Shown here piece by piece: positions 40,943-52,417 of a stretch of DNA of 64,000 bases; position 1 is the stretch's first letter; the number at the start of each line of letters is the position of its first letter. The stretch comes from Zeus faber (lineage: Eukaryota; Chordata; Actinopteri; Zeiformes; Zeidae): positions 2,004,622 to 2,068,621 of the forward strand of contig OY482860.1 in assembly GCA_960531495.1 (NCBI GenBank), in the 5' to 3' direction. Below the pieces are notes generated by a model. It ran no database searches, had not been told where the DNA came from, and saw only the letters and a program-made list of their open reading frames with translations. A program made the position numbers and the translations under genes.

Positions 40943-41822
40943 GACAGAGTAAAACTTTAAGCGTAAAGAATCAAACTTTACCGGGTAATGTGACTATAGG
41001 AACATTTAAGATATTTGGTGGGTATGTGATGATAAAGCATACTTATTTCTGCTGTATGGGTGGATTGGATGTTGCTATATGGCACAGTTGAAACTTCCTT
41101 ATGATATTTTTGTTATCCGGAGCCAGATGAGGGTAACTTTACGAAACTGCCGAAAGTAGGAAAAAAGAGACTTGGCACAGTCTCATAATTTGGAGTCTTA
41201 TCATTGGAGGATATCTTCAGGAGAAAAATGGGCCATAGGATTGTTCCATGGTATAGGGTCACGTTCTTAGCTGATCATATTGATAATATCACATATACCC
41301 TACAAGGTATTGCAAATGAGACCATAAGAGGTTTTGAATATTTGTCAAACACCCAGAGGAGTCATCGATTGACGTTGCTGAAACACAACATGGCTCTTGA
41401 TTATATCTTGGCCAAACAAGGTGGCCTCTGCGTGGCTTAAATCCAACCGGAGATACCTGTTATACGTTGATCCCTGATGTCACCGATAACATGATTAATG
41501 TCATAGATGCGTTGAAACTTATAAGGGATGCTTTTGGGCCATCAGAAGGAGCTGGGTGGTCAGCTAATGCTTGGTTGCAAGATAAATTAGGACCACTAGG
41601 AGCTATAGTAGTTCAGATTCTGGGGGCTGCTCTTCTATCACGGTGTGTTTTTGTACGGTGTTGTTGACCTGTGCTAAGGCCATGATATTGAGATGGGTAG
41701 GAGTTGTAATGCCGGGAGAAAAGGTTCAGATGCCACTATTGGGTGGTAATGATGTCAGTGAAGATGAGGAGGAAATAGTGTTGAAGGAGGAGCTCACACT
41801 AGTCGAGAAATATCCAATCTGA

Positions 41823-42563
41823 ATATCTGATTCCAAAGCGGGGAAATGGAAAATGTTATTCATATTTTGGAATAATGTTAAAGTATAATGCAAAAGTGAA
41901 ATTATTATACTGTATTTGATGTTTGTACAAGATACTGGCTGGTGATTTTTTCTTCCAGGACCAGTCAGAGGGTGGCTGTGTCCAGAGATCCTAACAGCCT
42001 AATGGACTTGAACACTCACACATGGATATTCAAAAATGGAGGATGAAAATGGACGGCAGACTCTGAATGAGGACATCATGATCAGGGGTGTCGAGTAAAA
42101 TATCATTAAAAGTTGATGGTGTTAAAAAGCAACAGTTCAATACATAAATATGTGTCCTGCATGTTTTTATAATATTGGAGTTTGTTTATTACAATGTAAC
42201 CTGTATTATTTATCAATATTCTGTACTCTACACTAGATATTTTTAGCAAGACATATTACTTTGATTTAGTATTGTTTCTTTAAGGTTTCTGGTGACAGGG
42301 TGAAGTGAATACATTGGGACCTCAGGTGTTAGGGTTAGGCTTTTTTTTTGTGGTCTTGAGGGACATTGGTGATAGGCAGGGAAAGGTCCACTGGAAGGTC
42401 CGATGGCTCGACCAGCCTGACTTTGGACAAATTTTTTGATTTATTTCTGAGGTTCTAAATGTATGCATTTATATGTAACATCCTATACAGTTTTCTAACC
42501 CCTTCTTCTTTTTCTGTTAATTTATTTGGAGTACAATAGGTGGTCGCCTGGGGCAGAGGGACC
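41823..42563 (+). other. ERV-B region between env and 3' LTR
   Basis: Mostly AT-rich with no long frame. A pyrimidine-rich stretch and CAATAG/G near 42535-42541 look like a splice acceptor just before the small ORF at 42564. Confidence 0.4.
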
Positions 42564-42695
42564 ATGAGAGAATTTTCTTGTCTAGATTGTTTGATGGATG
42601 TACTACGAAAGGAAGCTGCCAGATGGGTTTTTCGCTCTCACACTCAAATTTATTGTATTGCTACGACTAAGCATGGTCAGAAGGGTACATTATAA
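42564..42695 (+). CDS. Candidate small accessory ORF of ERV-B (43 codons)
   Basis: The frame starts MREFSCLDCLMDVLRKEAAR and has a CLDC pair, a further Cys and a basic C-terminus. It lies between env and the polypurine tract, where complex retroviruses keep accessory genes or exons, and has an acceptor-like sequence about 25 bases upstream. It is short enough to be chance and I recognise no family. Confidence 0.25.
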   Translation: MREFSCLDCLMDVLRKEAARWVFRSHTQIYCIATTKHGQKGTL

Positions 42696-42781
42696 TCATT
42701 TTGTTTGTTATTATTTTATTTATATTAAGCCAATTAACATCATAAGTTCATCTTCTCTCTTTCGACACTTTGCGTAGTCTC

Positions 42782-43282
42782 GAAGGGGGGAAATATGAGG
42801 TGTCTGTAATGTTTGGAGTGAAGAGGGCACTGGGTTCCCAAGAAAAGAGCCCATTTTATAATGTAAGTACTAACATATGTTGCTTCTGATATGGTGCTTC
42901 TATTGTTACACAGAGAATGTCAACACTAGAGTGTCTATTTAGGGATCCCTGTGAGAAGGGAAGTAGAAGGGGCCTTTGGAGAAGAGAATGGGAAATGTTT
43001 AGATTTATGTCAGACAGGTGCTGAACTGTGACCTATGTAATGGAACCAGATATGTGATGTTATGTCTGTAGAGGTATTTAAGACAATCTCTGGCTCCATT
43101 TGAGAGAGACTGCATTGGCTCCATTCAAGAGAGACTGCATTGGCTCCCTTCTCTCCCAGATATCCATGGCAAGTCTGGTTTGATGCTGTTCTTCATTGTA
43201 ATAAACGTAATATTATAATCAAGTCAGCGTCAGCGGAGATTCCTTCTTCATCTGCACATCATCGACAACAAAAAAAACTACA
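42782..43282 (+). repeat. ERV-B polypurine tract and 3' LTR
   Basis: The tract GAAGGGGGGAAATA (42782-42795) is followed by the LTR start TGAGGTGTCTG and the LTR end AACTACA at 43282. A poly(A) signal AATAAA is at 43200-43205. A stretch near 43110-43145 (TGGCTCC, AGAGAGACTGCAT) is locally duplicated. Confidence 0.9.
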
Positions 43283-44594
43283 TAATGTCATCTGTCCCTT
43301 TCATATGTGCTGCACATTTACAAATGCATTACAAAAGCATTGCTACTTTTGTAGGCAGAAGGACGGCATCTAAAAGATGTAGTATGAGATCTTTGTGGAG
43401 GATTGGTTTTCCTGTCGACGTTACCATTCCCCTATTTTTCCATTGGGCTGCAAACACATGAATGGTAGCGAAGGCATATGCACTATCTGTATGAATTGTC
43501 ACTCATTTCCCTTTTCCCAGTTTGCATGCTTCGGTGAGCGCAATAAGTTCAGCGGCTTGGGCAGAGTAGTATGATGGTAATGATTTGGCTAATAATACAT
43601 CTGTTTTGATCACCACCGGAAAAACCTGATTTGTTGGAGCAATCTGGGTATTTTTGACATGAGCCATCAACATACATTATTAGATCGAGATTTATCTAAT
43701 GTTGTGTCTTGTAAGTCTGTTCTGGGAATAAATACGTTATCTATCACCGTCATGCAGTCATGTGGTACACCATCATGGGCTGTAGGCAATAGTGTAGAGA
43801 GGTTCAGAGCAGTCCACCTTTCTATGACCATATTAGGTTGTGATAACAATACTGTCATGCAAGGCAAGTGTCTCGCTGGTGAGAGGTATGACAGTTTGTG
43901 CTGCAATAATACTACTGATACAGCGTGTGGTACTTTTAAAGTTAATGGTCGGTACAAGATGATGGTAGCAGAGGATATTTCTGCTAAGGCTGCCACTATT
44001 ACAGCTACTAAACAGGGTGGTAAGGCCCTAGCTACTGCATCGAGTTAGGTAGAGTAGTAAGCTATTGGTCTTTGTTTGCCGCCATGTTCCTGTAACAGCA
44101 CCGATGCCATGAAACCTTCTTTGAAGTCACAAATGTTTTTTTGAATTTGGCAGGGCTAGCATGGTTGAGGACACTAAGGCCTGTTTTAGTTTTGTGAAGG
44201 CCATCTCTGCCTCTTCAGTCCATTTTATCTTTTCCTGTGCTGCCATTGGGTTCCCATAGATTAAATTGAATAGTGGTTTGGAGGTTTCAGCATAACCAGG
44301 GATCTATTGTCTACAGAAATTTTTCATGCCTAGAAACTGCATCATGTGCTTTTTCATCACAGGTTTTAGTGTGTGTAGGATGGCTTTTTTTCTACCGCCA
44401 TTGAGCTGTCTCCCCTCCTGACTGATATAATAGCCCAAGTATCGCACCTCCTTTCTGCAAAATTGTAATTTATTTTTACTGGCCTCATGCCCTTGTTCAT
44501 TTAGAAATTGCAACAGAGCTACAGTATCTGTTTCACAGTCTGATTTAGTTATACACATATGCAGTGAAATGTAATGCAACGCACCCGGTGACAC
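43283..44594 (-). pseudogene. pol: ERV-C RT end and RNase H
   Basis: From the LINE junction the frame 44594-44304 reads CITKSDCETDTVALLQFLNE and KLQFCRKEVRYLGYYISQEG, the thumb region of RT. The connection (43996-43667) reads ILYRPLTLKVPHAVSVVLLQ. RNase H follows with VDGS near 43660 and IHTDSAYAFATIHVF near 43480, then KPILHKDLILHLLDAV. It runs with stops up to 43283 and stops abruptly at the ERV-B LTR. Confidence 0.85.
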
Positions 44595-45295
44595 AATGTG
44601 TCCTAGGGAAAAATTTCTTTATAATTGACCAACTAACTGATTCCTAAAACGTAATACAGTAAGTCGAATAATACTTAAAAATATCGAATAAAATAAAAAT
44701 ATATAGAATAAAATAAAATAAAATTAAATAAAATAGATAAAGGGAATATGCTTATGTATATGGAGTAGGCAATTATGTATATACAGATATGTGCATTAAA
44801 GTGGCATGTGAATGAAGTGAGTTAGTGTTAGTGGGATAATACAGCACAGTATACAACAGTACAGCGCAGCAATACGGCATCACCGAACAACCCTGAACAA
44901 TGACACAGTATGCGGTACAGTATACTTAATACAGTACAGTAAGGTAGTGGAGCCTATGTGTGTGGCTCAGTGAGGACCCCTGGTGAGGTCAGCATTGACA
45001 GTTCTTATGGCTTGCGGGAAAAAACTCTGTCTCAGTCTCTCTGTTCTCGCTGTGTGACTGCGGAGGCGCTTGCCTGACCGCAGCAGCTGGAACACTCCGT
45101 TGTTGGGGTGATGAGGATCCTTCATGATCCTGCGGGCTCTGCTACTACACCTCCTGGTGAATAAGTCCTGCAGGGAGGGGAGTGTAGTTCCAGTGGTACT
45201 TTCAGCTGAACGCACCACCCTTTGCAGTGCTATGCTTTAGGCAGTGCAGTTCCCAAACCAGGCAGTGATGTTGCCTGTCAGGATGGTCTCCACTG

Positions 45296-46105
45296 CTACA
45301 CAGCAGAAGGACATGAGACCCAGAATTTCCTCAGCTGCCTGAGGTGGTAAAGAAGCTGTCTTGCCTTTCTCACCAGAGTGTCTGTTTGTATAGTCCATGT
45401 TAAGTCCTCTGTGATGTGGACTCCCAGGTACTTGAAGCTGCTCACCCTGTCAACAGAAGTCCCATTAATCACCAAGGGCATGAGCGTCCTCGATTGTAAT
45501 CCTCGCCTAAAGTCCACAATCAGCTCCTTGGTTTTGCTGACGTTCAGTTGTAGGCTGTTGTCCTGGCACCGGAGTGACAGGTCAGCCACCTCCTCGCAGT
45601 AGGCCTTCTCGTCGCAGTCGGTGATCAGGCCCACGACAATGGTGTCGTCAGCAAACTTGATGATGGTGTTGGAGCTGGACCTGGCCACACAGTCATGTGT
45701 GTACAGGGAGTACAGTAGGGGGCTGAGGACGCAGCCCTGAGGGGATCCTGTATTCAGGGTGAGGGAGCTGGACATGTGCTTCCCCACCCTAACCACCTGG
45801 GGCCAGGCTGTGAGGAAGTCCAGGATCCAGGCACACAGCAGAGTATTCACTCCGAGCTCCTTCAGCTTGACAGCCAGACTGGTGGGGACTATGGTGTTGA
45901 AAGCTGAACTGTAATCGATGAACAGCATTCTCACATAGGCCCCCTTCTGGCCATCCAGGTACGTGAACGTGGTGTGCAGTACCTGGGAAACAGCGTCATC
46001 CGTGGATCTGTTCTGCCAGTACACAAACTGCAACTGGTCCAAGGTGCGGGGGAGGGAGGCGCAGATATAATCCTTAATCAGCCTCTCGAAACACTTCATG
46101 ACCAC
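45296..46105 (-). pseudogene. LINE reverse transcriptase (copy in ERV-C)
   Basis: A 269-codon frame with RT fingers and palm: [33 protein letters not shown] (first Asp), [18 protein letters not shown] and [17 protein letters not shown] (FADD), then [15 protein letters not shown] and [13 protein letters not shown]. Catalytic residues are intact, but the frame is separated from the endonuclease by shifts near 46110 and 46540. Confidence 0.9.
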
Positions 46106-47290
46106 CGAGGTGAGGTGGACCTCTTGAAGCAGGACGGGACCACTGATTCAGCCAGGGAGATGTTGAATATTGTAGTGAACATGGGAGCTAGCTGGTTAGC
46201 ACAGGTCTTCAGTACCTGCCCAGATATGCCTTCTGGGCTCGCAGCTTTCCTGGTGTTCACCCGCCTCAAAACGTTCCTGACCTTGTGCACGGACACTGAG
46301 AGTGCGCGCTCATCCCCAGCGGTGTAATTCCAATTAGCCAGCGAGCTAGTGGTGCTGTTGCCAGACTCAAACCGTGCATAAAAGGAGTTCAGTTCATTGG
46401 CTAGGGAGGCGTCCACACTCGTGGCTGGGGAGGAGCTGCTCTTGTAGTTTGTCATCGCCCGCAGCCCCTCCCACAAGCGTCTGGTGTCCCCTCGCTCCAT
46501 CTGTAGCTCCACATTCTCTCTGTACGCCTGTTCATTATTTCACCACCCTCCGCAGATTGTACGACGTCGCTTTGTAATTGTCATATTTCCGGATACGAGA
46601 CCGTCATCATAAGCGGCCGTGCGAGCATTCAGAGCGCAGCGGATGGATTTATCAACCCATGGCTTCTGGTTTGGAAATATCCAAACTTTCACCGTGGGTA
46701 TGATGCTATCTGCTACCGTAGTCACAAAACTCACTGCCACCTCCGTAAACTCGCTGACGTCACTTGAACTTGATTGGAACATGTCCCAGTCCACGTCAGC
46801 AAGCGCGTCCTGAAGCGCAGCCTCTGATTGCTCCGTCCACCGCTTCACTTCCCTCATCACCAACAGTTCTCGCGCGATCAAAGGCCTGTAAACGGGAACC
46901 AGCGAGTTTGTGGCGTGGTCAGATTTCCTGAATGCAAGGAGCGAGACGGTCTTGTATCCATTCTTGTAAGGTGTGTAGCAGTGGTCCAAAGTTCTATCTC
47001 CCCTGGTGGCACACGTGATGTGTTGATGGAAATTAGGCAGAACTTTTTTAAGGTTGGCCCTGTTAAATTCCCCAGTCACCACGACAGCCGCGTCGGGATG
47101 TTTATTTTGAAATCCGCACAACACGTCGTACAGGTCTGATAGTGCTGCGTCGGTGTCTGCTTGTGGTGGGATATGAATGGCTGTGATGATGACCGTGCTG
47201 AATTCCCGGGGAAGATAAAATGGACGACATGAGATAGTCAGCTGTTCCAGGTTCGGCGAGCAGGAGCGGGAGAGAAACTTGGTGTTTCAC
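46096..47290 (-). pseudogene. LINE endonuclease and linker (copy in ERV-C)
   Basis: 47124-46540 includes AAVVVTGEFNRANLKKV, where the intact copy has GDFN, so the catalytic Asp is replaced by Glu, and RKSDHATNSL with SDH. 46512-46096 is the linker before RT (ERGDTRRLWEGLRAMTNYKS). Frame breaks at 47100 and 46540 inactivate it. Confidence 0.85.
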
Positions 47291-47900
47291 TAGCGGTTGT
47301 TTACCATTAGGCAGACGCCTCCACCTTTGGATTTCCCTGACTCCCCCGATCTGTCGCCGTGGAACACGGAGAAGGCCTCGGCTGGACGTATGGCTTCATT
47401 CGGCACCAGTGGGTTCAACCATGTTTCCGTCAGACAGAGGACGCAACAGTTCCTCGTGTCTCGTTGGAATTTTCATCCTTGCTCGAAGTTCATCCATCTT
47501 GTTCTCCAGGGACTGAACGTTGGCAAGAAGGATGCTTGGCAGGGGCGGATGGTAAGGTTATGTCCTCATTCTGACCCGAATGCCGCCTCGTTTACCTCGG
47601 TGCTTCCTCCGTGGGCCCACTCGTGGAACAGCGGCTCCATTTTTGTAGTTGTTGTTGAGCGTCTTCCCGCGTAGGATTTCCGCCAGCCACTCTGCTTCCA
47701 CGGATAAAAAGTCCCAAAGTTGTTAGTTTAGGGAAGTTTTTATATCCATGAGTGCATCGCAGTAGTAAGAGGTAACTGCCAATGCTTTTTTGGCAGACAT
47801 TATGATAAAAAACAAAAATATGAAAAAAATACTAAAATGTGCAAAAGTCGACCGGAGCGCCGGCGCAGGCGACCGCAAGGGGCGGCGCCACTATTGCCAC

Positions 47901-48900
47901 TGCATGAGTGCTGATTTGCACTCATTGCCATGGAAAATATAGTTGGACTTTCAGTATATCCTTGTGCCAATCTGGTCCAAGTCCACCTTTTTCCCTGACA
48001 GGAAAATGCAAACCAGAACTGTGAGGCTTTCTCAATTGGTATAGAAAAGAACACATTTGCTAAGTCGATTACAGTAAAATTCTTCTGTCCTGGATCGATA
48101 TTGTTAAGTAGCGTGCAAGAGTCTGGAGTGTTGGGATTCTCTAGGTATGATGGCTTTATTCACCGCCTGTAAATCTTGTACTATCCTCCAGTCAGTAGAT
48201 GGTGCAGCCTTCTTAACAGGAAACATGGGTGTATTACAGGGCGAATCATCACATTGTATTTTAACGCCCTTCTGTCACAGTGAGTCAAAAATCGGTCTAA
48301 CGTCCTCGATGGCCTATGGTTTTAGGGGATATTGCCTGGCAGATTTTGGTGTTATCCTTACTGGTTCTACTCTGTTTATTAGTCCCACATCTGCTGGCTC
48401 TAAAGACCATAAGGAAGTTGGAACCTCCCTTATCAGGTCTTCTTCCTCAACCGTTAAGTTTAGAATCTGTCACCGCCTTTCGGTTGTGCCTGCAATATGT
48501 GTTCTTTCCTTGTTATAGTGGCCCAGTTTAGTCGTTGCTTGTATTCCTTGGCCTTGTTGCTGTAATAAATTTGCTCCCTTGAGTCTGCCAGCTTCCAATC
48601 AGTGAGCATTTCTCCTTCTGTTACCAACATACCAATGTCCCTCCAGCGCTTTTTTGTCTGTTTGGACAGTGAAACGTTTGAGATAACTGGGTAGCCTCGG
48701 TATAGCTTTTTTTCTGGCGCTATCAGCTGGCATGCCTCCCCACTATCATTATGCTGTCCCAATAGAGATATGTCAGACACACCCTGCTACATTTGTCTTT
48801 ATAGAACGCCTTCTCGTATTCCGGGTCTGGCCCTGGAGTATTTGAACCACATTGTACAATGCCTGTCCTCTGGATTCTGTAGGTTTGTGTCTTTATTAGT
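47901..48900 (-). pseudogene. pol: ERV-C reverse transcriptase, N-terminal half
   Basis: 48780-48460 covers the region before RT (EKKLYRGYPVISNVSLSKQT, WKLADSREQIYYSNKAKEYK). RT sense continues in other frames. 48054-47901 reads VFFSIPIEKASQF-like palm sequence and WTWTRLAQGYTESPTIFSMA. The LINE interrupts just after this, before the YxDD box. Between protease and RT I found no paired HxT motifs, unlike ERV-A and ERV-B. Confidence 0.75.
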
Positions 48901-48954
48901 TAGGAGTTCCGCTTTTTGAACTCCTTTTATATCATTCTCACTGGGCGCATGCCC

Positions 48955-49347
48955 TCAGAGGTTGGTATTATGCAGATTTTTTATTTGATCATCACATCTC
49001 TTTCTAATAGATTGGCGGGGCATGACCCAGATATAAGGATTTTTGCTTTTACAAGAGAGGTTTAATTCCTCATCGAGGAAATGGATGGGGTTGGTCAATT
49101 TTTCACTTGACTGATGTACGGTTGCTGGTTTGACTGTTATTTCCTCTATTGAGTAGGTGACTCCACTGTGTTTATTTGCTGCCGTTATCACAGTTTTACA
49201 TGCCCCTGAATCACACAAGAACACTATGTCCTCCCCATTAGCCTTTAATGTTACAGTTGGTCTGTCATAACTCTCCCTGGCACTAGCAAATATTTCCTCC
49301 AGATCTAGAACTTCCTCCTCTTCCTTTAATTCATAATAAGGTGTCAT
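48955..49347 (-). pseudogene. pro: ERV-C protease
   Basis: A 130-codon frame: VFLCDSGACKTVITAA holds the DSGA active site, followed by beta-rich sequence. The expected second protease block is not clear. It lies directly after the gag zinc knuckle in an overlapping frame, the normal gag-pro order. Confidence 0.75.
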
Positions 49348-50583
49348 GACCTGTATTTTTGTCCTTGCAGTCGGTCAGTCGCGCAGTGTAGGTCTGGTTG
49401 CCTCTCCCTCCTTTATTCCGAGATCCATTCCTACTTTGTGGGCAATCAACGGCCCAGTGATCCCTCTTTCCACAAATGAAACATCCGTCTGTATTTTTGT
49501 TGCCTCGGAACATGACAGAAGAAGAAGAACCTCACAAACCATCATTGTAGACTTCCAAACAACTTGAATCTTTTAGGACAAATACCTTAGTTGTCGGTCT
49601 CTTGCTCGCTTCTAGTTCTTCAGCATGCATTGCGTAAGTTTTAATGTTAGCGAGAGCGCACGTTTTCCATCCCACCAAGTTCTTTTTCACAAAACCAAAC
49701 ATGTTGGGCCTTGACCCGTTTAAGAATTAGTTTTTTAACTGTTGGGCATATGGCCCATTGTCATCATAAGGTTCAGATGCCACCTGGCCGCTATTGGTGT
49801 CAAAGATAAGGCGGGCATAGTAGTGGTTGACCACTTCTTCTTTGTTTTGTGTAGTTTCTCTGATTTTTGAGTAGTCTGCCCTGCTGGCATAATGATTTTA
49901 ATTCTGCTTCGGTTATCTCATGGATGTGGTTTACCGGCAACAGCTTTATTTACATCAGTCATATTCCAGGGCCTATACACATACACTGTTTGAGGCTGGT
50001 TGTCTTCTCCAGCATTTGGATTTGGCATTGCTATCAGAGGATACTGTTCTGCACCGCTTTTTGTCCAGTCCGCTAATTTTGGTGTTCAAAGGATTATAGA
50101 ATATTTTACCTGATTGCGTTTGGGGTGGGCTGAGTGTTGACGTGGCCATCGGGATCTTGGCCACATAGTCTTGTAAGTCCGTTGTAAGTATTGATGGAGT
50201 TGGAGGGTCTGGTCCCTGGCGAGGAGGGAAACAGGAGGGCGCTGAGGGAGTGAGGAGTGACAGATCTGGGTATGGAGGAGGATCGGGCTGTGGTCCGAGT
50301 TGTTGTCTCCATCTGTAAAATACCTCATTGTCTCCAGTATGCATAAAAGCGTTAGTTTCTGTTTTTCCATGTTTTTAATTTGTGTCCTTTCTCTTGCTAG
50401 CTTCTTCCGGCCATCGTCTTGCTTCCTAAAAACCTTACTTTTCTTTATTTTTTTCTCTTTTGCCTCCTTTGCAATATTAGCCACTAGCTGGTTACGTTCA
50501 TCCACATTCAACTTCCCTCTGAACCCATATTTCTTACTCCCCTTATAATAGTATTTTGAATTTCTATTGTTTTTAACATGCAT
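49331..50583 (-). pseudogene. gag: ERV-C gag
   Basis: The start MHVKNNRNSKYYYKGSKKYG (50583) opens a very basic matrix-like region rich in Lys. After a frame change, 50344-49973 has QPDPPPYPDLSLL, a PPPY late domain (50281-50270). The capsid region is short and broken. The zinc knuckle CFICGKRDHWAVDC (CX2CX4HX4C) is at about 49484-49443 in the frame 49513-49331. The shortened capsid suggests an internal deletion. Confidence 0.8.
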
Positions 50584-50676
50584 AAATTTAAGGTCTCCTT
50601 TGAGATCGCTTTTCGCAATTTTTCTGTTGATGTTACCAATGGTTATTTATCCTGACTATCTTCGCTGTCCCTCGTG

Positions 50677-50955
50677 TCTTTAAGATAAGGCTAAGTCTCC
50701 AAGACTATTATCACCTTTACCTTCTTAAGTACCCAAGGTACTTTTAAAACAGTTCCAAACTGTCTCAGTCCCAGACTGATTTTCTTTAAGATAAGGCTAA
50801 GCCTCCAAGACTATGATCACCTTTACCTTCTTAAGTACCCCAAGAACTTTTAAAACAGTTCCAAACTGCGTCAGTCCCGGACTGATTTTCTTTAAGATAA
50901 GGCTAAGTCTCCAAGACTATTATCACCTTTACCTTTTTAAGTACCACAGGTAATT
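50677..50955 (-). repeat. Tandem repeat in the ERV-C leader (~106 bp x 2.7)
   Basis: Two full copies and one partial copy of a block containing TCTTTAAGATAAGGCTAAG, CTCCAAGACTAT and AAAACAGTTCCAAACTG. It lies between gag and the 5' LTR. Confidence 0.9.
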
Positions 50956-51559
50956 TTCCTTAGGTCCCTGACCTGTAAGAGTGGACAGTTTAGTTTGTAA
51001 GTACAACAGCCTAGTTAACTATTTAAAGCGAGAATTATTTTTGATGAGAATTATTTTAGATAAGAGCATACCTTTTCCTCTGGGTTGGTTCGCAAAGGAC
51101 TACGTCACCTGGTTCTCCTCCAGTGAGAGTTTTCCTCCTTATTTCCAGATCCCTTTAATTGAGAAAAAGAGGTGGAGGTTTTTGCTTCCTGGAAGAAAAT
51201 CGAGGATGTTGGTGCCAGGTTGTTAGAAAGATTATTTTGCTGAATGCCCTGTTTTCTAATTAACAATGAAGAGGAAAACGTTTTTGGTCTCAAAGTGAAT
51301 TTATTATCTTGTACAAGAGCTGGTTTTACAAGGGTTGGAACAGAGATGTGCTTAAGAGCAGCTCTCTGGGATCAACAGTTTATTTTGGGGAGTCAGAGAA
51401 TATATGATCAGTTTGGCGTCACAGATTCGTATGCAAACTCTATGAAGGTCGAAGGAATGAATGAATGTACAGTTTATCTCTTGATGTTGGTTCACAGTGC
51501 ATACTGTCTGCGGGAATGAACACTGTGTGCTGATATGTGATTACATAGATTTAGATATA

Positions 51560-52417
51560 CAGTGGTACCTTGAGTTACGAGTGCAATAACATAGGAGTTT
51601 TCCGAGTTACGAGCTGTTGTTCCGTCGATTTTTTGTATTGATTTGCGAGCAAAAATTTGAGTTACGATGGGCGAGCTTCAGGTGCCGCCGCTGGTGGGTG
51701 TGGCGAGCGAACGCGGCCAGCATCCCGCGTCTCACTCCTTCACTTCACGTAGTTACCTGAGCGTGGAAGCATCGCTTTTGTGGTTTGTGCTGGCGATTTG
51801 TGCTTTTTGTGAAGTTATTTTGCCAATTTTTTTTTCGAACCATGGGTCCGAAAAAAAAAGTGCTGAGAAGAAGAAGTGGATGATGTCCATTGACTTAAAG
51901 CGCAAAATAATAGAAAAACATGAGCGAGGTGTGCGTGTGATGGAATTGGCGAGGCAGTACGAGCGTAGTAATTCTATGATATGTACCATACTGAAGCAGA
52001 AGGAGACGATAAAGGGTATTACGCCAGCCAAGGGCGTTAAAATAATGTCTAAGCTGCGGACCGCTGTCCATGAAAAGATCGAGCATCTGCTGTTGGTGTG
52101 GTTGATGGAGAAGCAGCTCGCAGGAGATAGCGTGACGGATGGTATCATCTGCGGGAAGGCAGAAGAGAAGAGAGATCTACACATTCTCTTTTATAGTGTT
52201 TTATTATGTTTTTAGACAATATTTGTTATTTATAAATACATTTTTCTTATTCAAAAACAAAACACGTAACAAAAAAAATGGGGTGTTTTTTGGGGCCTGG
52301 AATGGATTAATGGAATTTCAATTAATTTCAATGGGGAAAATTGATTTGCTATACGAGCAGAGTGAATTACGAGCTCTGTCACGGAATGAATTAAACTCGT
52401 AAGTCAAGGCACCACTG
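51560..52417 (+). mobile_element. Tigger (pogo/Tc1-mariner) transposon, internally deleted
   Basis: It begins CAGTGGTACCTTGAGTTACG and ends AAGTCAAGGCACCACTG, inverted repeats of Tigger type, with TA on both sides (51558-51559 and 52418-52419). The 858-base element keeps only the start of a transposase. Removing it with one TA restores the LTR reading ...GATTTAGATATTGTTACA, like that at 13918. Confidence 0.92.
51667..52215 (+). pseudogene. Tigger transposase N-terminal fragment
   Basis: The C-terminal two thirds of this frame reads MSIDLKRKIIEKHERGVRVM, ELARQYERSNSMICTILKQK and HEKIEHLLLVWLMEKQLAGD, the CENP-B/pogo-type helix-turn-helix DNA-binding region. The DDE catalytic domain is missing, and the frame then runs into non-coding sequence. 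Confidence 0.85.

Larger units (their letters stand above)
38904..41822 (+). pseudogene. env: ERV-B env, split by a solo LTR
   Basis: Env resumes at 38904 after the gypsy. First comes a Thr-rich piece and an Ig-V-like segment (38975-39232), then surface-subunit fragments in several frames (39201-40395). The solo LTR interrupts at 40396, and the sequence continues after it. The transmembrane part (41204-41670) shows VPWYRVTFLADHIDNIT, a helical stretch, and LDYILAKQGGLCVA with its Cys, then a Trp-rich region and a hydrophobic anchor (LGAIVVQILGAALLS). A short acidic tail ends at 41822. Stops and shifts occur throughout. Confidence 0.8.
25388..43282 (+). mobile_element. Endogenous retrovirus ERV-B with nested gypsy insertions
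   Basis: The LTRs at 25388-25850 and 42796-43282 align (shared CAAGTCTGGTTTGATGCTG, AATCAAGTCAGCGTC, AAACTACA ends). Between them lie a primer-binding site, a leader of about 2.8 kb, gag, protease, the extra domain, RT, RNase H, integrase and env. Without the gypsy (34456-38903) and the solo LTR (40396-40942) it is about 12.9 kb. The integrase C-terminus and env N-terminus are missing, lost before the gypsy insertion or around it. It is related to ERV-A but well diverged. Flanking target duplications do not match. Confidence 0.9.
44560..47900 (-). mobile_element. APE-type LINE (CR1/Rex1-like) inserted in ERV-C
   Basis: The 5' end is near 47900 (a CG-rich leader with GGCGCCGCCCC on the minus strand) and the 3' end near 44560. 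Coding pieces are 47290-46540 (endonuclease), 46512-46096, 46105-45296 (RT with [13 protein letters not shown] and [11 protein letters not shown]) and 45218-44967 (C-terminus with LQDLFTRRC). It is close to the 57911-63035 copy, but stops and shifts break it into several frames. It splits the ERV-C RT, so it is younger than ERV-C. Confidence 0.88.

Noticed and set aside
48460..48955. A third copy of the extra Pol domain in ERV-C
   Set aside because: The protease-RT interval was read in several frames; no paired HxT motifs or GPQGAAM block were found.
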